From CAVZZV01 sp963779845 (GTDB lineage Bacteria; Bacteroidota; Bacteroidia; Bacteroidales; GCA-2748055), in assembly GCA_963779845.1 (NCBI GenBank), contig CAVZZV010000006.1:372001-436000 (forward strand): a stretch of 64,000 bases of DNA, read 5' to 3'. Shown piece after piece: positions 27,409-36,176 of the stretch (position 1 is the first letter of the stretch; every line of letters begins with the position of its first letter). The notes under the pieces are model-generated. The model searched no databases, was not told where the DNA came from, and saw nothing but the letters and a program-made list of their open reading frames with translations. The position numbers and the translations under genes are program-made.

Positions 27409-29085
27409 TTATAATGAATAGGTAAACCCTGCCATTGCCTGAAACCTTTGCACCGGATATTGTTTCCAAATCTCGTAGCGGGAAGCAGAGAGGTTTCTGA
27501 ATTTCAAAAAGAATGACAATAAATTGGTATAACGGTACTCGATTCCAAGGTTGGCATCCAGATAAGGTTTCAGTTCAACAGGAACATCAAGAGATGTAAC
27601 TCCCCGGGCATAGCGTTTCCCGGTATAGAAAAGGCCTGCGTCCACCAAAATTTTTTCCCTTAAATTATAGCTCGCCTGCAGAGTGGCATCAAACGATGGC
27701 ATATGCCAGGGATGCTCAAAATTTTCCAGTTTATAATGATAATAATTTCCACTCAGGTGAAATTTCATGCTTTCGCTGAGATGCCATGTAATCTCCCCTC
27801 CTGCCTTTAATAAGGTAGTGTAATCATAGGCTACATCAAACTGATTTTGCAGGATCGTGGTGGTATCATTAACAAAATAGTACATGCTGTCCATATCGGT
27901 ATAGCTGAGCTGAAAATCAAACGACATCTTCGAACTGTAACGTCCTTTAAGTCCAAGGAAAGCAATACGGTCATAACTCGTATTGGCCACACTAAGTCCG
28001 GGTACAATATATGGATTTTCAAAAATTATTTTCCGGTAATTATTGATGACTTTCTTTCCATCCAGTCCAAAGTAGGGTATAAGCACATCATCCACAATGT
28101 TGAACTCAAAATTGATCTTTGGATACAGGTTCAATTGCCCTTCCTCCTGAAGGTCCAATACAGCATTCAATCCAAAGACCACCTTCCATTGATCGGAAGC
28201 TTTGGATGTCCATGGATTAACCCTTACCACCCTATTGTTGAAAGAATCGATACCAGAAGATTTGCCATAAAAATCCAGTCCGAGGTCAAGTCCGGAATAC
28301 CAGTCTCCGATAAACTTACTTACGGATGATTTTATTTGAAAGTTATTTTCAGCATTTTTATAGAAGTCAGAGGTATGCATGAAATTAACTCCGAGGTCAT
28401 AATTAAAATGGACCGAATCCGGATGACTTGAATAATATCTTATGTCGGCTCCCGCAGAGTATATCTTTTGCTTAATATTTCCTTCGAAAAGCAGGGTATC
28501 AACTGCAGGATTGTACCCATAATAAAGAAAGGAATTATATCCTCCGGTAATCCCGCCCTCCAGCACAGAGCGATAGTACATCTTCTTCCCAAACAGTTTT
28601 AAAAGATTATCACTATACCCGGCATCCACCTTGCGGCCATTTTCAAGTTTAATATTCCCATCGGAGGACAAGTGCCTGAAATAAAGTCCCACAGAAGACT
28701 TTCTCGAGCGCAGCTGGTTTAAATTCAGTTCAATAAAGGGAGTGAGATAATTACCCAGGCCGAGGGATAGCTGGCTTTTGTACAACCTGTCCAAAGGTAG
28801 CCCGATCATTCTTGCTGGTTGAATGGGCTTTACCCTAAAAGCCGACTCGAACCTCTTAGGAAAGATGCTATAGTTATAATCGGGGCTAACCCTTAAAGTA
28901 TCGGTAAAAACCGGCTGAAGATCAATTTTTTGGGCATCGGACAATGTGGGTGTATAGGGTTTGACCACACGCACTTCACGCTGTATGTCCTCCTCCTGCG
29001 AAAAAACCTGAAAAGGAAGGAAAAAAAACAGTAAGGCCGCGGTTATAATGTTTATTCTAAATTTCATAGTAGTATTCATTTTCAA
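27409..29085 (-). CDS. Outer-membrane beta-barrel protein coupled to TPR protein
   Basis: A 558-residue exported protein with a signal peptide (ending LPFQVFSQ), a short conserved-looking segment VVKPYTPTLSDAQKIDLQPV, and then a long beta-barrel body (LGLGNYLTPFIELNLNQLRS, GLYFRHLSSDG and similar strands), ending MAGFTYSL. Proteins of this kind are often called TonB-dependent-receptor-like in Bacteroidota, but I see no plug domain, so outer-membrane barrel is the safer name. The start codon overlaps the stop of the upstream TPR gene by 4 nt (29082-29085, ATGA), a sign of translational coupling. Together they probably form a conserved envelope pair of unknown role. Confidence 0.8.
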   Translation of the reverse strand: MKMNTTMKFRINIITAALLFFFLPFQVFSQEEDIQREVRVVKPYTPTLSDAQKIDLQPVFTDTLRVSPDYNYSIFPKRFESAFRVKPIQPARMIGLPLDRLYKSQLSLGLGNYLTPFIELNLNQLRSRKSSVGLYFRHLSSDGNIKLENGRKVDAGYSDNLLKLFGKKMYYRSVLEGGITGGYNSFLYYGYNPAVDTLLFEGNIKQKIYSAGADIRYYSSHPDSVHFNYDLGVNFMHTSDFYKNAENNFQIKSSVSKFIGDWYSGLDLGLDFYGKSSGIDSFNNRVVRVNPWTSKASDQWKVVFGLNAVLDLQEEGQLNLYPKINFEFNIVDDVLIPYFGLDGKKVINNYRKIIFENPYIVPGLSVANTSYDRIAFLGLKGRYSSKMSFDFQLSYTDMDSMYYFVNDTTTILQNQFDVAYDYTTLLKAGGEITWHLSESMKFHLSGNYYHYKLENFEHPWHMPSFDATLQASYNLREKILVDAGLFYTGKRYARGVTSLDVPVELKPYLDANLGIEYRYTNLLSFFLKFRNLSASRYEIWKQYPVQRFQAMAGFTYSL

Positions 29086-32000
29086 AGATTGAGTTCATTC
29101 ATCCTGTTGTCCATGAAAATCTCCATGGTATCCGGTGGAGCAGGCTGATTTTCGAGATCAACACGACCCGTAATTTCCTTTTTCTTTTTCACGGCTGCTT
29201 CTTTTATCCCATCATCGTCGCTCGTGTAATAATTGATCACGCTTTCCAAAGTCTGAACAGCCTGAAAATCATCATTCCGGGAGAGATAGATATCGGCGAG
29301 CAAAAGAAATGATTTTCCCATCCAGAAATGATGAGGGGTATTTTGACCGATAAATTCAAATATCAGCTTCTCGGCTTTATCTACCTCTCCGCGTTGATAA
29401 CTGATTTGGGCTGTCCGGTATTTTGCCTCAGCGCCCATCTGTGTGCTTACTTCCCCGGAAATTTTTTCAAACCAGTCGTAAGCGGCGGGAGTATCATTTT
29501 GTTGGAGGTATGCAGAAGCGATAAGGTAAGTGGCCTCTTTTTTGACATATTCATCGAGTTTGTCCTGAAGAAGGACAATCCTGGCTGCTTCAATTGTATT
29601 TTGATATTCGTTAAGCTGGAAATAGGATCTCATAAGCCCGATCTGTGCCTCGGCGATATTGGACTTGTTTTCCCCGGTATTGACCAGTTTGGTGTATAGT
29701 CCTGCTGCTTTATTATAATCCTTTTTCTTAAAAGCAATTCTCGATGCGGCGAGTAAAGCAGGCTCAGTAAAAATTCCAGTGGGCTGATCAACGATAAATA
29801 ACAGGGAGCTGTAAGCGTCATCTTCTTTCCCCTGTTTAAGCAGACAATCAGCGCGGTAATAGTTCGCGTTGATTAGGTAGGCGCCCCGGGGGTATTTTTT
29901 AAGGTAGTTATCAAGGTTCAGGATCGCTTTTTCACAATCCCCCTGAAGGTAAATATTTTCGGCAGACACGTAAACAAGAGAATCCTGTTCGCTCATGGAT
30001 ACTCCCTGGCCGATATCATTGACATATCCAAGGTAGGCATCCACGTTGTTCATGTTTACATATATGTCCTTAATTGTGCTCAGTGCCACCGAGGCTTCCG
30101 GGGTTCCAGGATAATCATTAACGACCTGTTTATAGTACTTTAATGCTTCAGAGTTATTGCCCTGATTTTTATAATATAGCCCAAGTTGAATAAGTGTTTT
30201 GTTAAGATAACTGCTTCCGGGAAATTCATTCACGATCCTGGTATAGCTTTTTCGCGCATTTTCCGGCTGATCAAGTATGACATAGGTTTTCCCTGTCTCG
30301 AAAAGGGCATCGTCGGTGTAGGTTGAATGAGGATATTGTGCCAAAAGTTCCTGAAGGGTCTCTATTTTTCGTTGCGGCCGGTCGACCAGTCCCAGACAGA
30401 AGGCTTTTTGGAAATAAGCATATTCCACGTCTGCCTTTCTGAGTGAAATCACCTTGTCATAATCCTCAATTGCCTGCCAATAAGATGTTTGGATAAACTT
30501 TATATCGCCAAGCCTGTTCCAGGCATCGGCATAACTCACTGCCGATTTGTCATTTTCGAGGTTCACGTATTCGCGAAACCAGCTTTCTGCCTGGCTATAA
30601 TTCTTTCTGGAAAACTCCAGGTAACCCATGCTGTACTTTAACTTCCGGAACTCATCCGTCCGGACAGATAAGGGCTCGGCCTGAAAAAGGGAATAATACT
30701 CTTCAGCAGTAGCCGCATCAGATATTTTATAGTAAGATTCAGCCAGCCAGTATAATGTCCGAGCCTTGATCATTGGATCATATTTACCGTTTTCGAGGGC
30801 TTTGGCAAATGCCCCAATGGCGTCATCGAAACGTTGGTTGGTGAAAAGTTCAAGTCCCCGGTAAAAAGCCACTTTCTGATAAGCGCGAAGGATATCTTCA
30901 TCCTTGTTTTTGATTTTTTCGAGGGATTCGAGTGCCATACGGTAATTACGGGTATTCATGTAAGCCATGAGGAGGAACTGATATGCTTCATCAACCCTTC
31001 GGCTTACAGGATATTGAACAATATAATTATTAAAAGCGCGTACAGCCTCATTGAATGGAGAATACGACAACTCGTAGGTTACTTTCGCATAATTAAACAG
31101 GGCATCTTCCTTTATGGCAGGATTAAAATCCATTCTTCCGGCTGAAGCAAAAGCAACACGTGCCTTGTTTTTTTCTCCAAGGTGGATATAGGAGTCGGCC
31201 AGATGGTAGAGGGCACTCTGACTTATCTCGGAATTGTTCAGAGAAATGCGCTCAAATAATGTCGCTGCTTTATTATAATCCCCTGTCATATAATAAGCAT
31301 AAGCCAGTTGGTATTTGTCCCCGATGGAAATCTGTCCTGTTTCATCCTGGTATGTCTGGAGAAAAGGTAAAGCCGCGACATAGTTTTCAAGGTAAAAATA
31401 GGATTCGCCGATAATCTTGGACATTTCGGCTTCCCGCTTATCAGATACAGAGTCCATCATAGGAAGCGCGAATTCAATGACCTTTTCGAAATTCTTTTGC
31501 AAATAGTAAATCTGGGCAATGTAGTAAGGGGCTATCGCCGCGAAAGTTTCGTCATCAACAAGTTTTAAAAAACCATTAAGCGCTGTGGCATAATTCCCCT
31601 GATCATAGGCAATATGGGAATAATAATAGAGTGCAGGTGAAGTGTATTTACTTTCCATATCCTTTATTTCGTAGAAACTGACCCGTGCAGAATCCATGTC
31701 GTTCCGCATATAAAAACTGTACCCTTTCTGAAAATAATATTCGGACAACTGTTCCCTCCCAAGGTAATACCGATCGACCATATCATAGTACCTGATTGCT
31801 TTGGCATAGTCTTTTTTCTGGTACATATACCCGGCCAGTTTATAGAAAGCATTGTTTTTCAGAGGATTTTCCGGATTGTCCCTCACGAATTCAAAAACCA
31901 GATATTCTGCATCCAGATTGCCCAATTCTATAGCAGAGAGGGCAAGATAATATTGAGCCTCGGCTCTTAGATCAGAACCGTTCACATCACTTTGATCAAC

Positions 32001-32177
32001 AAAATCAGCAAAGAATTTTTTGGCTGAACCGTATTTTTCCTTTTCAAACAGATTCATTCCTTTATAGAAGTCTCTTTCCTTAAATCGATAGATTTCGGAT
32101 TTTTGTGCCAAAACCTTCTCACCGGTAAGGAAAAAAGCTAAAAGCACAGCAGAGAATATCAAAATACGTTTTATCAT
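29082..32177 (-). CDS. Large tetratricopeptide-repeat protein, exported
   Basis: A 1031-residue protein made almost wholly of tetratricopeptide repeats, with an N-terminal signal peptide (MIKRILIFSAVLLAFFLTGE, ending VLAQ). TPR hallmarks such as YYLALSAIELGNLDAEYLVF, AIRYYDMVDRYYLG and EALKYYKQVVNDYPGTPEAS recur about 20 times along the chain. The ATG at 32177 is chosen because it gives the signal peptide directly; 12 more in-frame codons upstream are less likely. TPR solenoids act as protein-binding scaffolds, here probably in the periplasm. The stop overlaps the start of the following beta-barrel gene, and ftsE is divergent upstream. The last 30 residues are charged and Pro-rich. Confidence 0.85.
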   Translation of the reverse strand: MIKRILIFSAVLLAFFLTGEKVLAQKSEIYRFKERDFYKGMNLFEKEKYGSAKKFFADFVDQSDVNGSDLRAEAQYYLALSAIELGNLDAEYLVFEFVRDNPENPLKNNAFYKLAGYMYQKKDYAKAIRYYDMVDRYYLGREQLSEYYFQKGYSFYMRNDMDSARVSFYEIKDMESKYTSPALYYYSHIAYDQGNYATALNGFLKLVDDETFAAIAPYYIAQIYYLQKNFEKVIEFALPMMDSVSDKREAEMSKIIGESYFYLENYVAALPFLQTYQDETGQISIGDKYQLAYAYYMTGDYNKAATLFERISLNNSEISQSALYHLADSYIHLGEKNKARVAFASAGRMDFNPAIKEDALFNYAKVTYELSYSPFNEAVRAFNNYIVQYPVSRRVDEAYQFLLMAYMNTRNYRMALESLEKIKNKDEDILRAYQKVAFYRGLELFTNQRFDDAIGAFAKALENGKYDPMIKARTLYWLAESYYKISDAATAEEYYSLFQAEPLSVRTDEFRKLKYSMGYLEFSRKNYSQAESWFREYVNLENDKSAVSYADAWNRLGDIKFIQTSYWQAIEDYDKVISLRKADVEYAYFQKAFCLGLVDRPQRKIETLQELLAQYPHSTYTDDALFETGKTYVILDQPENARKSYTRIVNEFPGSSYLNKTLIQLGLYYKNQGNNSEALKYYKQVVNDYPGTPEASVALSTIKDIYVNMNNVDAYLGYVNDIGQGVSMSEQDSLVYVSAENIYLQGDCEKAILNLDNYLKKYPRGAYLINANYYRADCLLKQGKEDDAYSSLLFIVDQPTGIFTEPALLAASRIAFKKKDYNKAAGLYTKLVNTGENKSNIAEAQIGLMRSYFQLNEYQNTIEAARIVLLQDKLDEYVKKEATYLIASAYLQQNDTPAAYDWFEKISGEVSTQMGAEAKYRTAQISYQRGEVDKAEKLIFEFIGQNTPHHFWMGKSFLLLADIYLSRNDDFQAVQTLESVINYYTSDDDGIKEAAVKKKKEITGRVDLENQPAPPDTMEIFMDNRMNELNL

Positions 32178-32245
32178 AAGGGCCAAATTGAAGGTTCGTG
32201 TAAAATTAAACATAAAAGAGAAGCGTGGGCATCATTAAAATTCTT

Positions 32246-32273
32246 TTTAATTAACAGAAACTTGTTAATTAAA
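32246..32273. promoter_or_regulatory. Perfect inverted repeat in divergent intergenic region
   Basis: TTTAATTAACA (32246-32256) and TGTTAATTAAA (32263-32273) form an 11-bp perfect inverted repeat with a 6-nt spacer, between the divergent TPR gene and ftsE. Because it sits upstream of both genes it is better explained as a protein-binding site, or a hairpin in the leader, than as a terminator. No regulator is identified. Confidence 0.55.
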
Positions 32274-32344
32274 GGTTTTATCTTTAGGCCCCAAACTAAG
32301 ATATTTGTATGTGAAAACGGATTTCAGAATTAAAAATTGCGCTT

Positions 32345-33016
32345 ATGCCCCTTGACAAAAATATTGAATTCAACAATGTTTCGATTTCGATCAAAGATCA
32401 TCTTGTTCTTTCAGATGTTAACTTCTCTATCGAAAAAGGTGAATTTGTATACATAATAGGAAAAGTTGGTAGCGGAAAGAGTACCCTGATTAAAACCATG
32501 AACGCTGAAATCCCGCTAAAAGAAGGCACAGCCATGGTAGCCAATTATGATCTTGGAGGCATTAAAACTAGGGAAATACCTTATTTGCGAAGAAAACTCG
32601 GTATCGTTTTTCAGGATTTCCAGCTTCTTATTGACCGCAATGTATATGAAAATCTGAATTTCGTTCTCAAAGCTACCGGATGGAAAAACAAAGACGAAAT
32701 CAGCACACGCATTGGGGAAGTACTCGATAAAGTCGACCTTGCCTATAAGGGATACAAAATGCCCCATCAGCTTTCCGGTGGAGAGCAACAGCGAATTGTT
32801 ATAGCCAGGGCATTGCTGAATGATCCGGAAATCATCCTCGCCGACGAACCGACCGGTAATCTGGATCCGCAAACATCAGTAGATATTATGAATTTATTAA
32901 CTGATATCAAGAAAAATGGTCGTACAGTTGTTATGGCAACACACAATTACAGCCTGTTGGAAAAGTTCCCTGCACGCATTCTTAAATGTGAAGAGGGAAA
33001 AATAGGAGAAAGATAG
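32345..33016 (+). CDS. ftsE: Cell-division ATP-binding protein FtsE
   Basis: An ABC-type ATPase of 223 residues. Walker A is GKVGSGKST, the Q-loop lies in VFQDFQLLIDRNVYENL, the signature is LSGGEQQR, Walker B is EIILADEPTGNLD and the switch histidine is in MATHN. The sequence around FQDFQLL and TGNLDP is the FtsE type, which works with FtsX to activate peptidoglycan hydrolases at the divider. ftsX is not next to it; in many Bacteroidota the two are separate. It is a single gene between a divergent TPR gene and a convergent GNAT gene. Other LolD/MacB-type ATPases have similar motifs, so a small doubt remains. Confidence 0.88.
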   Translation: MPLDKNIEFNNVSISIKDHLVLSDVNFSIEKGEFVYIIGKVGSGKSTLIKTMNAEIPLKEGTAMVANYDLGGIKTREIPYLRRKLGIVFQDFQLLIDRNVYENLNFVLKATGWKNKDEISTRIGEVLDKVDLAYKGYKMPHQLSGGEQQRIVIARALLNDPEIILADEPTGNLDPQTSVDIMNLLTDIKKNGRTVVMATHNYSLLEKFPARILKCEEGKIGER

Positions 33017-33047
33017 AAGATTCGTCTGCCTTTTATCTTTTCCCTTT

Positions 33048-34211
33048 CTACGTGAATACATAATCCCCATCCCCGTCCTGCAAAGAAAAATCCTTAAATG
33101 CCCCGTTAGCAGGTGTTGCGGTATATCGTTTCTTTTCTACCCTTGTTATTACAGGGATATCCTTTTTCAAAAGCGCACTCACAAAATCTTCATGGAAACT
33201 GATCAGCGTGTGATTATTTTTATTTTGAAGTATTTCCAAAATCAATGCATTGAAAAATTTCACCGAATAATCTTCTTCATACCACAGGTAAAGGGTCTTT
33301 ACAATTCCATCGCGGATAGAAAGAAACGCAAGCCCAATCCGGTGTTCACCATCAAAAACGCTGATCCAGTCGTACTGAAAATCCTTGGCAAAACTGCTGA
33401 AGTAATACCGTTCATTAACCTCTCTGTTTTCAGAGTTCTTTGGGATGAGCCATTTACTATTCTTCCACCAGGCGACCAGGGGGGCATTGACCAGGGTTGC
33501 TGCATTAGAGGGGGTATGTTTCAGGATGAAAAGATAAGTATCTTCATCAGGCTCGGCATGTATTATCGCTATAGTTTTTGAATAATTTGTTGAGTGAGAA
33601 GTATTCAAATCCAAGCTGCCGTTCACCCTCGTCTGCTTTTCTACATATTTTTTTATACTGCTGTTGGAAAATAAATTAAAAAGAGAGTCGGACAGATATA
33701 GTATATAGGATTTATGTAAAATGCGTAAAAGGCTCATTTGCAGGCTCTTTTGCTTTAAAAAACGGGTACGGGAATGCAAGGCATAACGGAACCTTAACAA
33801 CACACCCTTTCGAGAGCCTACCTTAAAATCGCCCGAACGGGCAATAATCGCAGCGGTTTTCTCCTCCTGATCTGAGAAAATTACATTGCTACTCGTATAC
33901 TGGAAAAGCCGTTTAATTAATTGAGTTCCTACACCTTTTTCCGCATGAGGATCGGCCCACCAACAAGAGCTGTAATAAATGGGTCTTTCCGGATTTCCGT
34001 TAAGTATAAAAGGTAAAATGCCGATGTATCCCACAATCTTACCCATATTATCCTTTGCAACAATCATCAAAACATCCTTAGCCTGGGCAAATGGATTCCT
34101 CACTTGACTGGCAGCTCTCCAGGGGGTAATGGCTATCGTGGATTTTTTTTCACTGAAATTTTCTTCGGCAAATTTTTCCAGTTCGAATAATCGGAGATAT
34201 ACAAATTCCAT
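33048..34211 (-). CDS. GNAT-fold acetyltransferase-like protein
   Basis: A 387-residue protein with an N-terminal GNAT-like domain: VLMIVAKDNMGKIVGYIGIL is the central strand, and DPHAEKGVGTQLIKRLFQY is the acetyl-CoA loop and helix (the loop is less canonical, HAEKGVGT). The second half (about 170-387) is longer than a plain GNAT and not recognised; its EHRIGLAFLSIRDGI segment could be a second GNAT-like half, as in double-GNAT proteins. It closes the minus-strand cassette, 11 bp after the polysaccharide deacetylase gene, so a role in modifying a cell-surface glycan or lipid is inferred. Confidence 0.65.
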   Translation of the reverse strand: MEFVYLRLFELEKFAEENFSEKKSTIAITPWRAASQVRNPFAQAKDVLMIVAKDNMGKIVGYIGILPFILNGNPERPIYYSSCWWADPHAEKGVGTQLIKRLFQYTSSNVIFSDQEEKTAAIIARSGDFKVGSRKGVLLRFRYALHSRTRFLKQKSLQMSLLRILHKSYILYLSDSLFNLFSNSSIKKYVEKQTRVNGSLDLNTSHSTNYSKTIAIIHAEPDEDTYLFILKHTPSNAATLVNAPLVAWWKNSKWLIPKNSENREVNERYYFSSFAKDFQYDWISVFDGEHRIGLAFLSIRDGIVKTLYLWYEEDYSVKFFNALILEILQNKNNHTLISFHEDFVSALLKKDIPVITRVEKKRYTATPANGAFKDFSLQDGDGDYVFT

Positions 34212-34222
34212 AATATTAGAAT

Positions 34223-35242
34223 CTAAACCGGCTTGCTTTTACCTATTTTTTTTAACAGAAAATTTAAATATTCTGTTTTAAGATATGTCCCGGCACCATT
34301 CCATCCTTTTTCAAGAGGAATTCTCTGGTAATGTGGATATTGGAGTTTAAACTGTATACCTGAAGTCCCAAAACTCGCATTCGGCTCATTATCCGAATTG
34401 TATAACTTTCCAAGGAAATTTGCCTTCATTCCAACATCACTGAATGGAAAAGCAAAAAATGAATAATTAAGCTTAAATCGTTCACGCACATCAAGCATGC
34501 TCGAATAAATTTCGGCCAATTGTTGATTTTCCTGCAATTCGGAAAGCATAGGATGATTGTAGGTGTGGGAACCAATAAAAAACCCTTGCGATATCAGATT
34601 TCTTACATCCTCGGAACTAAGATAAGGTTTCTGCCGCTTTAAATAATCAGAAAAATCAAGATCAAGCAAGGCAGCTATTTTATCCGCCAGCCATTTTTGC
34701 TGGTAATCCAAATTACGGATGTATTTAATGAGTGTGCGTGAATCATCCCTGAATGCATCGACCAGAGTAGATATTATATTTGCTTTTTCGCTATCAATTT
34801 CTTCATCTTTTATCTTCTCTATAATCACGGAAATTTTATGCCTGTAAAACAATTCCCTGTTGTCGATAAAACCATTGTTAAGAAAAAAAATAGCTGGAAT
34901 ACCTTTTTCAAGCAGCATGGGGGCAATATATTCCCTGACTTCCTTCAATCCGTCGTCAAAGCTTAACATGAAAGAGGGTTTCTTCACCGTTTTTAACAAG
35001 GGGTCCGAGATTAAAACTGAGGGTGAGAGAGGCTCAAAATTTTTCAAAAGGAAGTCAAGGTCACTCCGGAATTCTGAAACACTTTTTACCCTGTAAAGAT
35101 TTTTAATATGTTCTGGGGGCTTATCAGTGATAACATGATAGAATGGGAAAATTATATTCACCTTGCTGAGCCCAATCAGATTTTTCAAGGGTATAGACCT
35201 TGCAATTGGTCTCAATAATTTTCTTGGTTCTATCCTTTTCAT
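34223..35242 (-). CDS. Polysaccharide deacetylase family protein (NodB-like)
   Basis: A 339-residue carbohydrate-esterase-4-type protein. The metal-binding Asp motif is SFDDGLKE and the His pair is GSHTYNHPML; together they define the NodB fold, which removes acetyl groups from N-acetylated sugars. No signal peptide is visible; the basic N-terminus (MKRIEPRKLLRPIARSI) suggests a cytosolic or membrane-facing enzyme. Its start codon overlaps the stop of the FemAB-like gene by 4 nt (35239-35242, ATGA), so they are translationally coupled. The substrate glycan is unknown; a cell-surface polysaccharide is likely from context. Confidence 0.85.
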   Translation of the reverse strand: MKRIEPRKLLRPIARSIPLKNLIGLSKVNIIFPFYHVITDKPPEHIKNLYRVKSVSEFRSDLDFLLKNFEPLSPSVLISDPLLKTVKKPSFMLSFDDGLKEVREYIAPMLLEKGIPAIFFLNNGFIDNRELFYRHKISVIIEKIKDEEIDSEKANIISTLVDAFRDDSRTLIKYIRNLDYQQKWLADKIAALLDLDFSDYLKRQKPYLSSEDVRNLISQGFFIGSHTYNHPMLSELQENQQLAEIYSSMLDVRERFKLNYSFFAFPFSDVGMKANFLGKLYNSDNEPNASFGTSGIQFKLQYPHYQRIPLEKGWNGAGTYLKTEYLNFLLKKIGKSKPV

Positions 35243-36138
35243 TTTTTGAATATTCTAAGCCATAAAGGTAATCGGTTTATGTTTAATTTATAATACTTAC
35301 ATGAAGATGCTCCAAATCCTTCAAAGAAACGGGCAATACCGGGGATATTTGATCCCTCAAAGTCCAGAACCTTCCCTGAACCGGCATATTTCTTTAATAC
35401 ATGGTCCATCACACCGAACATAGCCCGCGATGCCTTGGCTTTTTCACCCGAAACCGCTATCAAATAATAAATCCTGTGCTTATGCTTAAGAAAAAGGGCC
35501 GCTGCCTCCAGTTGCTTATCGATCCGGGCACCAGGGATGAAGCCCAATTTCTTTTGCTGGATATTTTTGATCATGTTACTCAACCATTTGTAATAGGTAG
35601 CGGAACTATTATGAGTGGGATTTTTCTTTTTTAAATGAATAAAATCCTTAATTTCAACATCATCTACTATTTTATTATATTTCAATGATTTACCTATATT
35701 CCGACGGGTATTAAGGGTATATTTTTTTTGCAAATTCTCATAAGGTAAATCGAGTACCAATTCATAATTAAGCTGCTCCCGGAAGTTATATTGAAGATTC
35801 CCGATTTCGTTCGAAAAGTTTAGGTTCGTATCTATGTACCTTATAAAGGGAGGAATAGCCAGAATAAATTCAAGAAGCAGGTCCGGATCTGTATTTTCTG
35901 AAGAATAGACTCCAAGCTGCTGTGCGAAAAGAGGTTGAAATACGTAATAAATTCCAAATTTACTACGTATAGGCAAGGGCATTACTGCCCTGTATTGGTC
36001 TTTCACCAATGCGCCCCAACCAGGAGCAACCAGGTCAAGATACCATGACATTCCGTAAATATGGCCGCATAAGGAATGCTGGATGCATTTATCCCATTGC
36101 TTCCTATCAATTTCGGAATGCCGAAAGAATTTAATCAT
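35239..36138 (-). CDS. FemAB / GNAT-like acyl- or aminoacyltransferase
   Basis: A 299-residue protein resembling FemAB-like double-GNAT transferases. A first half ends around LDLPYENLQKKYTLNTRRNI, which resembles the conserved KYTRNIGK-type segment before the second half, and the second contains KKLGFIPGARIDKQLEAAAL, KHRIYYLIAVSGEKAKASRA and LDFEGSNIPGIARFFEGFGA; the last is the FDFEGS-like motif of these enzymes. Such enzymes transfer acyl or amino-acid groups to envelope precursors. The exact substrate cannot be read from the sequence. It is followed by the overlapping NodB-like gene and lies 38 bp after the larger deacetylase-like gene. Confidence 0.7.
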   Translation of the reverse strand: MIKFFRHSEIDRKQWDKCIQHSLCGHIYGMSWYLDLVAPGWGALVKDQYRAVMPLPIRSKFGIYYVFQPLFAQQLGVYSSENTDPDLLLEFILAIPPFIRYIDTNLNFSNEIGNLQYNFREQLNYELVLDLPYENLQKKYTLNTRRNIGKSLKYNKIVDDVEIKDFIHLKKKNPTHNSSATYYKWLSNMIKNIQQKKLGFIPGARIDKQLEAAALFLKHKHRIYYLIAVSGEKAKASRAMFGVMDHVLKKYAGSGKVLDFEGSNIPGIARFFEGFGASSCKYYKLNINRLPLWLRIFKK

Positions 36139-36176
36139 TCAAAAGAATTAGAAAGGTTAAATATGGTCCAAACTTA

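Noticed and set aside
27847..28329. A plus-strand frame of 160 codons
   Set aside because: Antisense to the beta-barrel gene at 27409-29085, with no support of its own.
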